Shown here: positions 34,574-46,900 of the stretch, one piece after another
Layout: every line of letters begins with the position of its first letter
Position numbering within the stretch: position 1 is the stretch's first letter
From: Nectonema munidae
Lineage: Eukaryota > Nematomorpha > Nectonematoida > Nectonematidae
Assembly: GCA_030549495.1 (NCBI GenBank)
Contig: JAUIRK010001053.1
Span: 312,001-376,000, forward strand
Reading direction: 5' to 3'
Length of the DNA: 64,000 nt
Position numbers and translations under genes: made by a program
The notes under the pieces: generated by a model
Told to the model about the DNA's origin: nothing
The model's input: only the letters and a program-made list of their open reading frames with translations
Database searches by the model: none

Positions 34574-36120
34574 TCAACCAAGTAGAAATTCTTTCAATCT
34601 TTTTTTGAAATTTTTCAGAATTACATTTTCTCTAATATCAATTGGAAGTGAGTTCCATACGTTAATAGCATTATTAAGAAAACTACGCCTATAAAGAGAG
34701 GTATTGCATGTTTTCAATCTGATATTATTCTTATTTCTGAGATTATATGGCAAAAAATCAATATTTTTTCCCTGAAAGAAAAGTTGTGTTTGTAATGAAA
34801 ATTATGTTTACACTTGTAAATAAACAACGATAATTGAAATTCATTTATTCGTTTAAGAGTAAATATATTATATTTTTTCCTTATGTATTTCCTATTAAAC
34901 TTACGAATAAAATCTACAGCCTTATCCATTTTTTTATTCAGCTAAAAAGATTTAGCCCAAGTATAATTAGCATATAACACTTTCGATTCAATGAGAGAAT
35001 GATAAATAGATACTCTTGTTTTTTCAGGTAAAATATTTTTATGCCTGTTGATTTGCCCGAAAATCATTGAACTTCTATTCATTGAAACACAAAAAGCCTC
35101 TGGGATATTTTTACTGTGAGCAAGGCTGGCAGAGAAAAATGTTCTAAATCGGAATTGTTGTGGAGAAAGAAGATTATTCGACTCAAAGAAATTATATATA
35201 GTTGTTTAGATATAATTTATTCAAAGATGTATTGAAATTGAACTAATCAATGAAATCGAGCGATAATAATTTGAAACTGCGTGCGGATCAGTATTGGAAT
35301 TACTTTTGGTATTTTCAAAGATGAAGGATAATAAGAATTTGATAAGCAGAAATTGAATTATTTCAACAGAAGTGTCTCAATTTGTGTTAAGAAATATCAT
35401 TATTTATTTTAGTATTCTTGATAAATGTTTGTAACTTTTTCCAAAGAGTTTTTGTCAAAGATTTCCGAAAAATAGTTACTTTTCTTTTCATAGATTTCAC
35501 TTGATTCCTAAACTCCATAAACTTATATCTCAGAGTAAGATCATCTTTATTTTTTTTCATTAATTTTTGTATTTTTGATTAAAGATAATAAGTCCAAAGT
35601 CATCCAAATTATTATTAAAGTCTTTGTTTTTTTGAAGGATTCTTGTTGTTTTGATATGTTGGGGAAGTAATGAGGCTTGACACAACTTTGTTAATTGAAT
35701 CAAAAAGGTTGTCTACATCCGAATTTTGTCTAAGATGAAAGAGTTTCCATTTTTAATCTTTGATATTTTGAACAAAATTGTATAAATTTGACTACAAAGC
35801 AATAATAACTAGACGAAATTTCCTTTTTATATTTGTCTCTATTTAGGGATAATAAAATTGGATAGTAATCGGAAACGATTCATAAAAGCCATGCGTTTAT
35901 ATTCATTATTTGATATGCTTAAAAAATGATCGAAAAGTGTTTCAAACACAGGTCTTGTAGGACTAGTAATAAGCAGCTTAAGGGATGAAGGGTACACGTT
36001 TTCCAGAAAAACATTGACAAAAAAATTTTCGGTCTTTTTTTAAATTGATATTTAGATCGTTCAAGTGTATCTTGTTCTTGCTTCCATGTCTAATATTTTA
36101 GTAACAAACTCATTTAAAAA
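34574..36120 (-). mobile_element. LINE (jockey/CR1-like), internally deleted, broken
   Basis: On the minus strand, from about 36010 downward, the end of an endonuclease domain is visible: LLITSPTRPVFETLFDHFL and VSDYYPILLSL (the SDHxPI motif region). Near 34930-35110 the post-RT segment reads NRHKNILPEKTRVSIYHSLI and ESKVLYANYTWAKS. It continues as LKRINEFQLSLFIYKCKHN and the C-terminal NTSLYRRSFLNNAINVWNSL, PIDIRENVILKNFKKRLKEF, stopping at 34574. The central RT domain with its YxDD motif is missing and frame changes are present. About 35120-35450 looks like unrelated inserted or degraded sequence. Confidence 0.85.
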
Positions 36121-36864
36121 ATGTCTTGAAAGAAAATAGCATCAAATTGCCTGAAATGTGTTCGAAACGAAGCAGTCGTAAAATATTTTATTTAAATGTT
36201 AAAATAACTATATTAAACCAAACTTGATCAGAAAGTAGAGATATGACTTGAAACAAATTCGCTAATTTAAAAAAGTTTTCACTGCTAATTATTTTGTAAA
36301 AGAATTATTTAAGTTAGCTCTCATAACACAAAGTTTTCCAAAGAAGCCTTGGCCGAATTTTGCTTCTACTTGGGTTACTAATGAAACAAAACTAAATTAC
36401 TGAACAAATAATTGTATACTATATTTTTTAGAAAACTTTTTTACATTAGGATATTTATTTATGAAGAAAAAAAACTCTTGCTTAGATATTTTAAATCTTT
36501 TTAAACATATTTTTATTCTTAGTTGTTTTCTTCTTCCTGTTATAACGAATCATATCTTGATTTCTCTCTCCTTTTTTCCGAGGAAAATCCAAGACTTTTA
36601 TTCCTTATGAATGCTCAAGTGAATCAATTGATCAAGATGAAAATTTGAAATATTAAAAAACAAGAAAAATTTATAACTATTTGCAAACATTTAGAAGTGA
36701 TAGCGAAATTATATCGCTATATTTTATCCTTAATATCGAAATAAAAGAGCTTTTTAAAGACTCATAATTTTGGTGAAAATAATTCCTTTAACCCACTTTG
36801 AACCAACATTGCATTCTCAAAACACCGAAAATGATTTGGGTAATCATTCAAAATTGGTAAAATT
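36121..36864. other. AT-rich stretch, nothing recognised
   Basis: No coding or repeat features that I can support. Confidence 0.4.
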
Positions 36865-37116
36865 CTAGCATTGCAAACATATCAACGCTTTTGTGTTAGG
36901 GGTGAATGTCCTCCTTGTTTGTAGGATCTCTAACGGATTTACTGATTGCTCTTTCTTCAACATGTGAATAAACTCCCAAAATGTCAGATGCGATCCTTCA
37001 CACAAGGACTGAAATCTTCCGTGCCAGCCTTCAATATGTTTGTTGGTACGTGTCATTTCTTGTTCTGTCGTGGTACATATTCCACATCTTTGTTGCATTT
37101 GCCAAATGTCCGCCAA
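36865..37116 (-). pseudogene. MULE transposase C-terminal fragment
   Basis: The open frame contains RTNKHIEGWHGRFQSLCEGS then LTFWEFIHMLKKEQSVNPLE. This matches the conserved (T/N)NxxEGWHxxxQ..hPxhWxFIxxLxxEQ block found downstream of the catalytic core in Mutator-like transposases of animals, often with FLYWCH domains. Upstream parts can be followed weakly to about 37270 but are disrupted. Confidence 0.75.
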
Positions 37117-37270
37117 TATCTGCTGGGGTGTATCTCCTGTTGTTTCTGCTCAATGTGACTTGCCACTTCACATTTTGCTTCAGGTGATGACAGCGTCATC
37201 TAATTTTTTGATGCTAATCATTTATTTTGCTTTACCATGTTCTTTTTCTTCTCATAACGCATTCAAAAGA

Positions 37271-38539
37271 TCGCAAATCATTTGCATGGAATTTCTGGAT
37301 CACATAAACTAACCCCTCATGGATCAGTTTGCGTTGACCTTTCTGCTACGTTACAAACTCTATCCTTCTTGTCTCTAACAAATGTTGAAGCGACTAAATG
37401 CTAAACCCACGCGTGGAGGAGAGAAGAGAGGGAAAAGAAAAAAAATTACAAAAAATGTGAATCTCATATTTTTGAGTTTTCGAAGTGTGATTCTACATAA
37501 AATTGATTCCACTGTGATTTTAATTTGTAGAACCGTTTTTTCTTCCCTTACTCAAATCTTCAACTTATTGTGGAAGAAAAATAATATTGATATTTTCCCT
37601 AAAATATTGTCAAGTTTTTTACGCTTTTTTGAGGTGAGGGGTTGGGCTATTTTCCAAGAGGTTTTTCACGCGGAATTTTTTCCTAGAACCGATTTTATAC
37701 GCCTATAACATTGGGTGTAAGAATAGATGTAAGAAAAAATAAGATACCACACTCGTTAGCATAAAATATACCTCGTTGTTATGGTTCTTGTTAATTTTGA
37801 AATAACGAAAATATCGTCATTTCCTCAACTCTAAATGGTTACGTTATTTTTATAGTTGTAGAAATGAATTTTTATCATGGATATGTTACCATGAATTACA
37901 AAAACTCATTCTTTTACATAGGATAGGACATTTTAATCATTTAATTATTGAAATTAATTTTTGATTAAGTGTTCCTTTTCACCATCATGAACTCGGAATT
38001 ATTTTTGTTTATACCTTTCTAATCTAATAAATTGGTGTTGACATTTTCTAGGATTAATTGAAGGATACGAAGTTTTGGTGTTTTCCGATTATGATGCGCT
38101 AAAATTTTTAAATTCTTTTTCAACCGGTTAACGAACAGAATAATCTGAAAGTTTGTATAAAGCGTTTAAAAAGGCAGACCATTTTTATATTTCTGTAGTG
38201 CACTTAGGTCGTTCAGCGGTTAACTCATTTTTAAAATTATCACAAAGAAAAATATAAAATTTTTATATTTCAAAAAAGAAATTTTATTTTCATTATTTAC
38301 TTGAAAACTGCATTCTTCAGTCTTAGGTTTCCTCGTTCTCAAAAATGGATTAATTTAAGCCATCAATGCCTCATGGGTTGGCCATAGATGTGATATAAAA
38401 TGCTAGATGTTCGCTGGGCTTGATAAGCTATTAGTGTGTATTTTTATACCATCTATTCTTTTGGTATATTCCGTTTCTAGTTTATTTTGTCTTTTTCTTA
38501 GTTCTAAATTGTCTTTTTCAATTTTTTTTAGTTGTCGGT
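37271..38539. other. AT-rich stretch, nothing recognised
   Basis: The open frame at 37382-37708 begins with a basic run but has no supporting homology or splice context. The missing 5' exon of the MICOS gene could lie here or farther upstream. Confidence 0.35.
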
Positions 38540-38665
38540 ATCGCACCCAAGAGAAGAATAGTCTTCCATAACTGGGTAGATTAGTAGGGATAGTCACAAT
38601 CGGGATTCGAAACCAGACCATCTGGATTGAGAGCCTACGTTCCCACCACTAGGCCATCTTCCGAT
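38540..38665 (-). mobile_element. tRNA-derived SINE, second family
   Basis: The reverse complement shows A-box TGGCCTAGTGG and B-box GGTTTCGAATCCCG at normal tRNA spacing, followed by TTATGGAAGACTATTCTTCT and TTGGGTGCGATACC. A diverged piece of the same tail is at 38995-39070. Confidence 0.75.
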
Positions 38666-38994
38666 ATATTACTGCGTTTTGCCTTTCTAATTTATAAATT
38701 AGTATTGAAAAAGAAAAAAGATAAAATAGAATTGGAAAATGACATTTTAGAATTAAAAAATTAAGACAAAATAGTAATAAAAATGGTATATATTATACAT
38801 AGTACAACACAGCCTTTAAGGATAGATGATTAAAGCAAAATAAAATTGTTTTTAAACTGTGTTTTTGTGTATGCTTTTTTAAATTGTTTTTTTGAAATAT
38901 TAAATTATTAAAAATTTCACAATAAAATATTTGAATTTCATTACTTTTTTGTTAAAATACAAACTTCAAAAATTTTAATGACAGAAAAGAATGT

Positions 38995-39070
38995 ATTATT
39001 TTTTTGTTGTTCGTTTCGTATCCAAGGGAAGAAAAATATTGCATAGCTGGACAGACTGAATTGACTTAAT
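38995..39070 (-). mobile_element. SINE tail fragment
   Basis: GTTGTTCGTTTCGTATCCAA..GGGAAG..GCATAGCTGGACAG parallels the 38540 SINE tail (GTTGTCGGTATCGCACCCAA..GAGAAG..CATAACTGGGTAG). Confidence 0.45.
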
Positions 39071-39824
39071 GTATAGCCAACCTGACATACTGTTTTACTT
39101 GAATGACCTAATGAAAAAATGGACTTTTATTGAACTAAAAAATTTCAAAAAAGATCCAAAATTGTATTGCAGAATTTTTTAAAATATATTTTTGGACTTA
39201 TTTTGGGTGCAAACTAAAATAAACTTATATTGACATTAACCTCCCTGTTTATAAATTTCAATCTTATATTAAGATTAATCTAAAAAACATCATTCTTAAC
39301 ATTATTAAAATCTCCTATAGAATTAAAATTGATCTTATTTAATTATTAAATTACTTTTAATGACTTGACAAAATAATTGACCTAACAACTACAAAAAATT
39401 TGCAATGTATCTATGCCAAACCAATTTAAAATTTATTTCTGCGATTTTTTTTGGGTTGAAACGAAAATGGACTTTTACTCGCCCATAAATGAACGGTTTT
39501 TGGATACACGATAAAGACGCATTGTGAAAGTAATTCTTACGTCACCATGAAATGAAACGTTGTGACTAGCCACATCTATTAGTTTTTTTATGGGAGACAA
39601 AATTGGTCGGACAAAAATCGTATTGAAAAAAGACAAGAATAATATTTTTAACAAAAATAATGAATTAATATTCAAAACACTTTGAAATTAAAAGATCTTT
39701 TACTAAATAAAGCAATCATATTCTGAGCTAAATTTTTCTAAACTCTTTATTTGGCACATAAGATTGGTGAATGATAAACCAGGATTTGTATAAATTCTCC
39801 GTCATTTCGTTGTTAAACTGTAGC

Positions 39825-39880
39825 AAAACCGGGACAATCCCGAGAAAGCCGGACATCTGGCAATCCTATCTCTAGAGAAA
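39825..39880. mobile_element. hAT-type solitary terminus
   Basis: CCGGGACAATCCCGAGAAAG followed by CCGGACATCTGGCAATCC is the complement of a GGATTGCCAGATGTCCGG terminus. A similar GGATTGCCAGAT is the left end of the hAT relic at 42453. Confidence 0.45.
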
Positions 39881-40930
39881 TTCCGTTACTAAAGGTTAGA
39901 AAAATGGAATGACAGAGAATGCTAAGAATCATGTGAGGCTTAACTTTGAGAAATGGAATCAGCAATGAAATGTAAAGTGAAGAAGATTTTGTAAACGAAC
40001 AGATTGAATGTGGTTTAAACATATTTTCAAAAAAAACTGAAAAAGAAATGATGAAATGGTTTAGAACCTAAATCTGATAGAAGGAACAAAGATGGGCCTA
40101 AAATGACTTGGATAGAAAATGTTAAAGTGATATGATAAAAGGGGGTCTTAAAGAAGACATGTATGATCAGGGCCCATCTCAATGATTCTTGGCCTAAAAA
40201 TGGCGCCAATATCAATCCGTCATATAAACCCACATTTTGTATCTATGCTTAACTCTTCATGTATTAAAAAATTTTATTTAAATTTCTCATCTTCGCTCCT
40301 TGTCAAGAATATAAGTGACAGTATAAATAAGCGATATAATGATCAGATAGTGTATTGAGATTTGAAATTGATACTTATATTTAATGACCAAGCTGCATTA
40401 ACTACTAATATATAGAATAGGGGATATATACCATTTTTAGTTTTATTTTGTCCATTTGCAATTATTATAACTAAATAATCACGTGTGTTTTTTGAAATAA
40501 TATTTAGTCAATCAAAAAGATATTGCTAAATTAAAGTCCAACATTTTTTAATAAAAAAAGGAAATAAAAAATTTATTAAAAAAAAAATACGAAAACAATA
40601 CAAAATGCAGGAGATTTATCAATTTAATATTTATGGACACCACGATGTCCATAGTCATAAGAGGAGAATGAAATAATGTGTCTATCGCGTCAAATATATT
40701 TTCTCGTCCTTTCTGCTTTTTTTTGGTTCTTATTCAAAACCTGCAACTTTTAATATTCTCTTTCAACTTATGCAATTTAAAATTGTACAAATCGTTGTTT
40801 GTTTAGAATTTAAACGTGGTTCTGCCTTTTCATTCTGAGCATAGAGCCCTAGCAAATGATGATAAAGATTGAGGAAGTAAATGAATCTTCCTATCATTTT
40901 TAATGACTTTTTACTGATTACTTTTCATAG

Positions 40931-43900
40931 CTCTCAATTTACCCTGAAGGCGATCATTTGAGTTTGGATGAAAAGATGCCCAAAACCTCAAAATTAAATG
41001 CAGTCTCGGCTCAAATGGAAAACTTCTTTCTTAGCTTGCAAGAAAAGATAAATGTAGCCTTTTTTTTTTCTTCATTTTTCCATCAAACAATTAATCTGTT
41101 TAACTGTGCTTTCTTACAAGCACACAATGCTAATCGCTATAAACGTCAAAACTGCGTCATTCTATTGACTTGAATTTCACATAAATAAACGCGTTTAATA
41201 ATTTCAATTCAAGATTTCCTAAAATACATGCTTATACTTTTTTATTTTGAATTTTTATTTATAATCACGATTAATTGGGACGAATTGAAACTTCTCGTTA
41301 TAGACAGATGATCGTTTAATGGAAGTCGGGAGAAAGCGGGCTTGTCTCTAGTTTTCCATACATGCCATCGCTTCTTAATGAAAAAACATTGAAACTTATT
41401 TTTGCGACAATGGCGTTCTACACTTATGCTTATCCTTAGCTGAGATCTTTTAACTAAAGAAAAATGTTGAAACTTATTTTTGAGAAAATGGCCTTCTGCA
41501 CTTATCTTTATGCTTATCAAAGTTCTCTTAACTAAATTTTTCAATGTTCATTGTGTTATTGGAGTGTTTTTTGAAATATAAGATATTCTTTTAAAGTTTG
41601 AGTGTTTGAAATTAGCTTTATTAATTTTAAGCTTAATTTTTTTATTTTAATGAAAACCTAATACCATTTGTGTTCAATTTTGTATGATTGTTATAAAAAA
41701 ATTTCTTGCAAGAACGAAATGTGGTAAAAAATTATGAGTGATTGCTGTCATAATTTTTTTTACCTTTTTCTTAATTTGAAACAACTGGTATACATTTGGC
41801 TATGAAACACTCTAAAGTACTTTTATTTTAATCTGATTTTTTTCTTAGTATCTAAATATATTTTCTCAAATTTAGGATTTCCTATTTTTGTTATATATCC
41901 ATCGGACACATATGTGCGGTCAAAATGACCCCAATTAACACATGATCATTGATAATAATTGTAGAAATGGTTTTTTTTTCAGTGAAATACTTCAATTATA
42001 CCTGAAATTATTTGTTTTAAACCTTATGCTAGTGAAACATGGGCTGCTGGGCTGATAGGTAGAGGCGTCGCCTACGGATCCAAAGCCTTTGGGTTCGAAT
42101 CCCGGCGATGCCATCGACTTATCATAAAAAGTTCATCAGTGCAGATATGGAAGTTTCTACTTCTCTTGCATGAAACACCCTGTTAAAAAAAACATAAAAT
42201 TAAAAACTATAATTTGGCAAATACTTAATTTAATCATGGTGTTTTTTATAGTTGTGGTCATTTTTGACTTATTTTATTGATATAAAATGTTAATCAAATT
42301 TTTCCATCCTCGAAAAACTTTTAGGCCTCATCATAACAAAAATAAAATGATAACTTATTTACTGTTTTTGTTATTATTTCAACAACAGTCTCATCTATAG
42401 TAATGTAGTTTTCTATTTTTTTTAAAATTCAATTCAATTTTCATCCATAATTAGGATTGCCAGATTTCAAAATAAAAAATCGGGACACTTGTATGACAGA
42501 ATAATGTTAAGTTTATTACTAATAAAAACTAATTATTAATATAAATAATTTTAAACAAATGAATTTTTTGGTGACACACAAAGTTGTTTTGATAAAATAA
42601 GGTTTAAACTTGACTAATTGTAACGTTAACTATTTATAAAATCTCATTGTATAGGCGTAATTTCATTTTGAAAAAAATTTGTACAACATGAATAAAAAAA
42701 TGCATATTTTATTTGAAAGTAACTTAAAATAACAAAAAAAAATTACAATGAATTATTTACTTGAATATCACTTATTATTTATGCTTCAATTATATTTTTT
42801 TGAAGATTTTGCACTTTTTAATAAGGCTTTGTTTCCATACCAATAAAATTCTTTACAACTGAAATTAAAGTTTCATTTACATTGCAGGATAGCTTCTATA
42901 GAATCTACATCCAATTTGTTTCTCTCATCAGTCCACTGAAATTTCATGAGTGAAAATAAACGTTCAACATTAGCATTATGAGCTGGAATGCTGAATAAAT
43001 ATTCGCACAAAACCAACAATTCTAAGTATTGTTCTTGAAATTCAATCTTCATGAGAATACAAGCCCACCTTTCGTGGCATATCTTCATTTTCCACTCATC
43101 AGTTTTGACTTCAATCTCTTCAGCAAGAAATTTTTTGAAGATGGACCACTGATAAAAAAGTTTGTTGTCATCAATTATTTTATACCTTTGTTTTTCAACA
43201 CTAGGCAGGATGATTGCACTTGTTCCCATGTTGGAATAGTATTTAATAACATCCATGAAAAACTTTCAAAATGTTTAATAGAAGAAACCCATTTAATAAG
43301 ATAGTTGTAACAAATGGCATAATAATAATTGACTTCATGCAGAAATTTTATTTTATCCCGTGATGAGACATTTTCATTGTTGATACAACTCTTTACGGAA
43401 AGAGGAACAAATTTTTCATTCAGGCAACCCAGAACTTCAATAACACTGTTTTTTCAATTTTCATAATTCTACTGCTGAAAACAAAATCAAGACTATGAAC
43501 AAAATATAAGTAAGCTTCACTAAGAGGATTATTGAAAAATTCTGGAATAATTTTAGGTGCCATTTGTTCAGAAAAGAAATAAGATTTAAGGGCTTCAAAT
43601 AATTTTATGATTCTTTCAACTGATTTATTCAGAGAAAGCCAACGAGTTTTAGAATGTGAAAGAACTGAGGAATAATCAACATAAAACAAAATCACAAAAA
43701 TCGTTAAGTTTTTCAGTTCTAACAGTATAGATACTGAAGTATGAAAAAATTTTAACAACAATTACTTCAATGTCAACCGATAAAACACCAGTCGCAGTAT
43801 GAGCAGCATTGTGTAGAATATGTGCTGGGCATCCAATACCTTCTATTGATTGATTCATGCTTTCTTTCACTTTTGCAAACACATTATTTGTGCCTTTGCG

Positions 43901-46900
43901 TAAACATCTACCAAAATTTGTATTAGTATTGTCTCCACAAAAAGCGTGCATTTTTTCATATCTATAGTCCTGACTCGACAAGACTTTCTTTGCAAAATGT
44001 AACTATTGTGTCCGAAGTCTCATTCGGTAAACATTTTACTCTTAGCGACTTTATCATGAGACCAACATCACGAGAAAAATATTGTACAATCAAAGGAAAT
44101 ACTTTTTCAGCATTATGATTGCTTGCATCGGTAGATATGCCGAAAAAAGAAGAATTATTTATATTTTTCACAATTTCGGTAATAGAATGTGGTGCCAAAA
44201 CGTTTTTGATAATTGCAGTGCATTTTGTTCTACCTTTTGAAAATTTGGTTGCAATTTTGGAGTCTGCAAACAACATTGGTAGGATTACATTGGTACAGTC
44301 GTTTGAACTGAAAGACATGTGGTGACGAACAGTATGAAAAGCCATGACTATTTCTGCCGCTATTATTTTATTTTCGTCATCTGTGTTTTTTTTAATTAAA
44401 AAGTTTGTTATTGTACTGCACTCTTTTGATGTTGAAGATATATAACGTTTGTGTTTTTCGGATCCGATGTGCTTCTTGATGTCATTTTGTCCACCATGTT
44501 CAATACTAAATGTGCAGTTACATAAATCACATTTGGCTTCAAAACAGCTTGTTGCGCGCTTGACAAAAGACCATTCGCTGGAATATTCATCACGAAATTT
44601 ACACTTACGTTTAGGCATTTTAAAACAGATTAGTAAAAATCTAAAAAAAACAAAAAATGATGTAGGAATACAATAAATGAGAATAAATATCGTGATATTC
44701 ACTTGATTGAATGTATATATTCGAGTATAGGCTCCTATATAAAGCATATAAAAAAGTTATGCATAGACTTTTACTGATTACTAATTAATCTTTTCATGAT
44801 TACTCTTGTAAACATGACATACTAACTAATCAATGTACATATATACATGTATAATAAAGTTTGAATTCACACGTTTTTTGGGTTATTATAAAAAAAATGA
44901 AGTTTGAAACCATATCAAAATGTAGTTACTAGACTTACGTGCTTATATTTAATATTTCACATATGTAATTTCGATTTTTTTTTAATAAATATCCTTTTTT
45001 TCTATAAAAAATGATATGATAAGAAAATTAAGTTTAAAACTAAAAATTTCATAATTCTAGTTTTTTTTTATGGAAGCTAAAATCGGGACAAATGGTGTCC
45101 CCTAGTTGTGCATTCGGGACGCGGGACAAAATAACATTACAAAAAAAAAAATAAATTGCGCCCCGCAATTTCCTCCCTGGTTCAAATATTCAAACATGCC
45201 AACTAAATTGACGTTTTTCCTTTTCAAAATTCGATAGTTAACTTTTCTTTGATAGCTAATGAAAAACTACAAGGTTCTTTTTCCAGCTCAATGTTGATAA
45301 AATCAAATACTGTTTCAGCAGCGAGCAAGGTGGCTTTTCTATTACAAAGTTTTTCTAAACCTTTTTTGAGAGGCTGAAGAGAACAAACAATGTTTTTGAT
45401 TGGGTCATTTCAATCTCTGAAAGTATTGAAAATTTTCAAGTCAATCAAAGCCTTTGCAATCGGAGATTTCAATTCAAGAGATCTTTTCAGCATTGCTAAT
45501 AAGCTATCCGATCTAGTTTTAGAGTCTAAAATGACTGATTTCACACATGTGTCGCGAAAATTCAGATTGAATATACTTTTTTAAAATGTCATTCAATTCA
45601 CCTACATTATCATTAACTTTAAGCTGTTTTTCGAAGTTCTCTCGATTTCTAAAGCCAAAGAAAAATCGTCATCTAGCTCAATTTCTTCATCAGAAAACTC
45701 ATCTATTTCCTCATTTGGACTTGATGATTTTTTATAAAGAACATCGCAAACAGCAAGATGAATCCCATGCGCATAACACTGATGGTGCTCACAATCCAGA
45801 AGCTTCCCTAGTTTTATCATGACACTCGCACCATCTGTTACACATGCTACCACATTCTTTTTGACATCGATACCAAACTCATCCAACTTTTTCGTCAAAA
45901 CATGAAAAAACATCAGATTGGAAGATGATAGCTTCCAATCATCTGCAGCATACCCAAACATATAAAATTCGCCATCGTTGAAATGAACGTTTAGATTTAA
46001 ATATCGACTTCTATTAACTAAAGTATTTTCATCCAAGGATAAGCTACATTTTTGTCCACTAAGAAGTTTTTTTTCAATATCTTGTTTAACTTTTTCAGGA
46101 AATGAGGTTTCAATATCGTTCCCAGGAGAGCTCGAAATTTTCTCGAGTTAAGAAATTAAACGGGATCCCTGGAAAGGAAACCCTAATTCAAACCTTTTCA
46201 TACTGAATTTTTTCTCAATAATCAAAAAGTAAACAGAGCATCTAACATGTGAACATTTTTCGTGGAAAATACACATAAAAATGTTATCAAGGCCGTCTTT
46301 CGGTTGTTTTAATAAGATTAAAGCTTTCTTACCCTAAAACTCAAGAAAAACACTGTTTTCAAGTTCTTCAAAAAGGCTAAATAAATTAGTTTCAAAATTT
46401 CACAATTTTTGTGCCATGAGAAACAGTGGAAATGATTTTAATTTAGATCAAATAAACTTTCAAGCATGTTTCATGTTTTATTACAAAAATTTTTGCAATC
46501 AGGATCGTTTAGCTATCTATTTAAAAATAATTTTCACAACACACTTATCATTTTCTGCAAAGAGGCAAACTTCATATACCGCGGTTTAACTGTCGCTCCA
46601 ATTTTTCTTCCGTACTACTTCCCACTCTTCATTTAGTCAATAAACACTACAAAGACCTAAACTTTTCTAATTGTAAAAACTTCAAAAAATCAGTTAGGTT
46701 AATATTGTCAACTTATTCCTGGCAAACAGTCTACAAGTTCATCAACCCAACTACTCCATATCCACATGTTCAAACTCACCACGTACATCTCTTACTTTCT
46801 TTTTATATAAACACATGTACGGGTTTTTTATGTTACATACACATATATCTTCATGGAGAGAACCACTTGACTTGACACAAAAGCACACCCATTCTTTTTT

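Noticed and set aside
36946-37312. Overlapping plus-strand open frames
   Set aside because: They are antisense to the MULE transposase fragment.
42040-42120. Possible tRNA gene (strong B-box, near-tRNA length)
   Set aside because: The 5' and 3' ends cannot form an acceptor stem, and a SINE-like tail follows; treated as a SINE. The same reasoning applies at 11550, 23170, 38540 and 48870.
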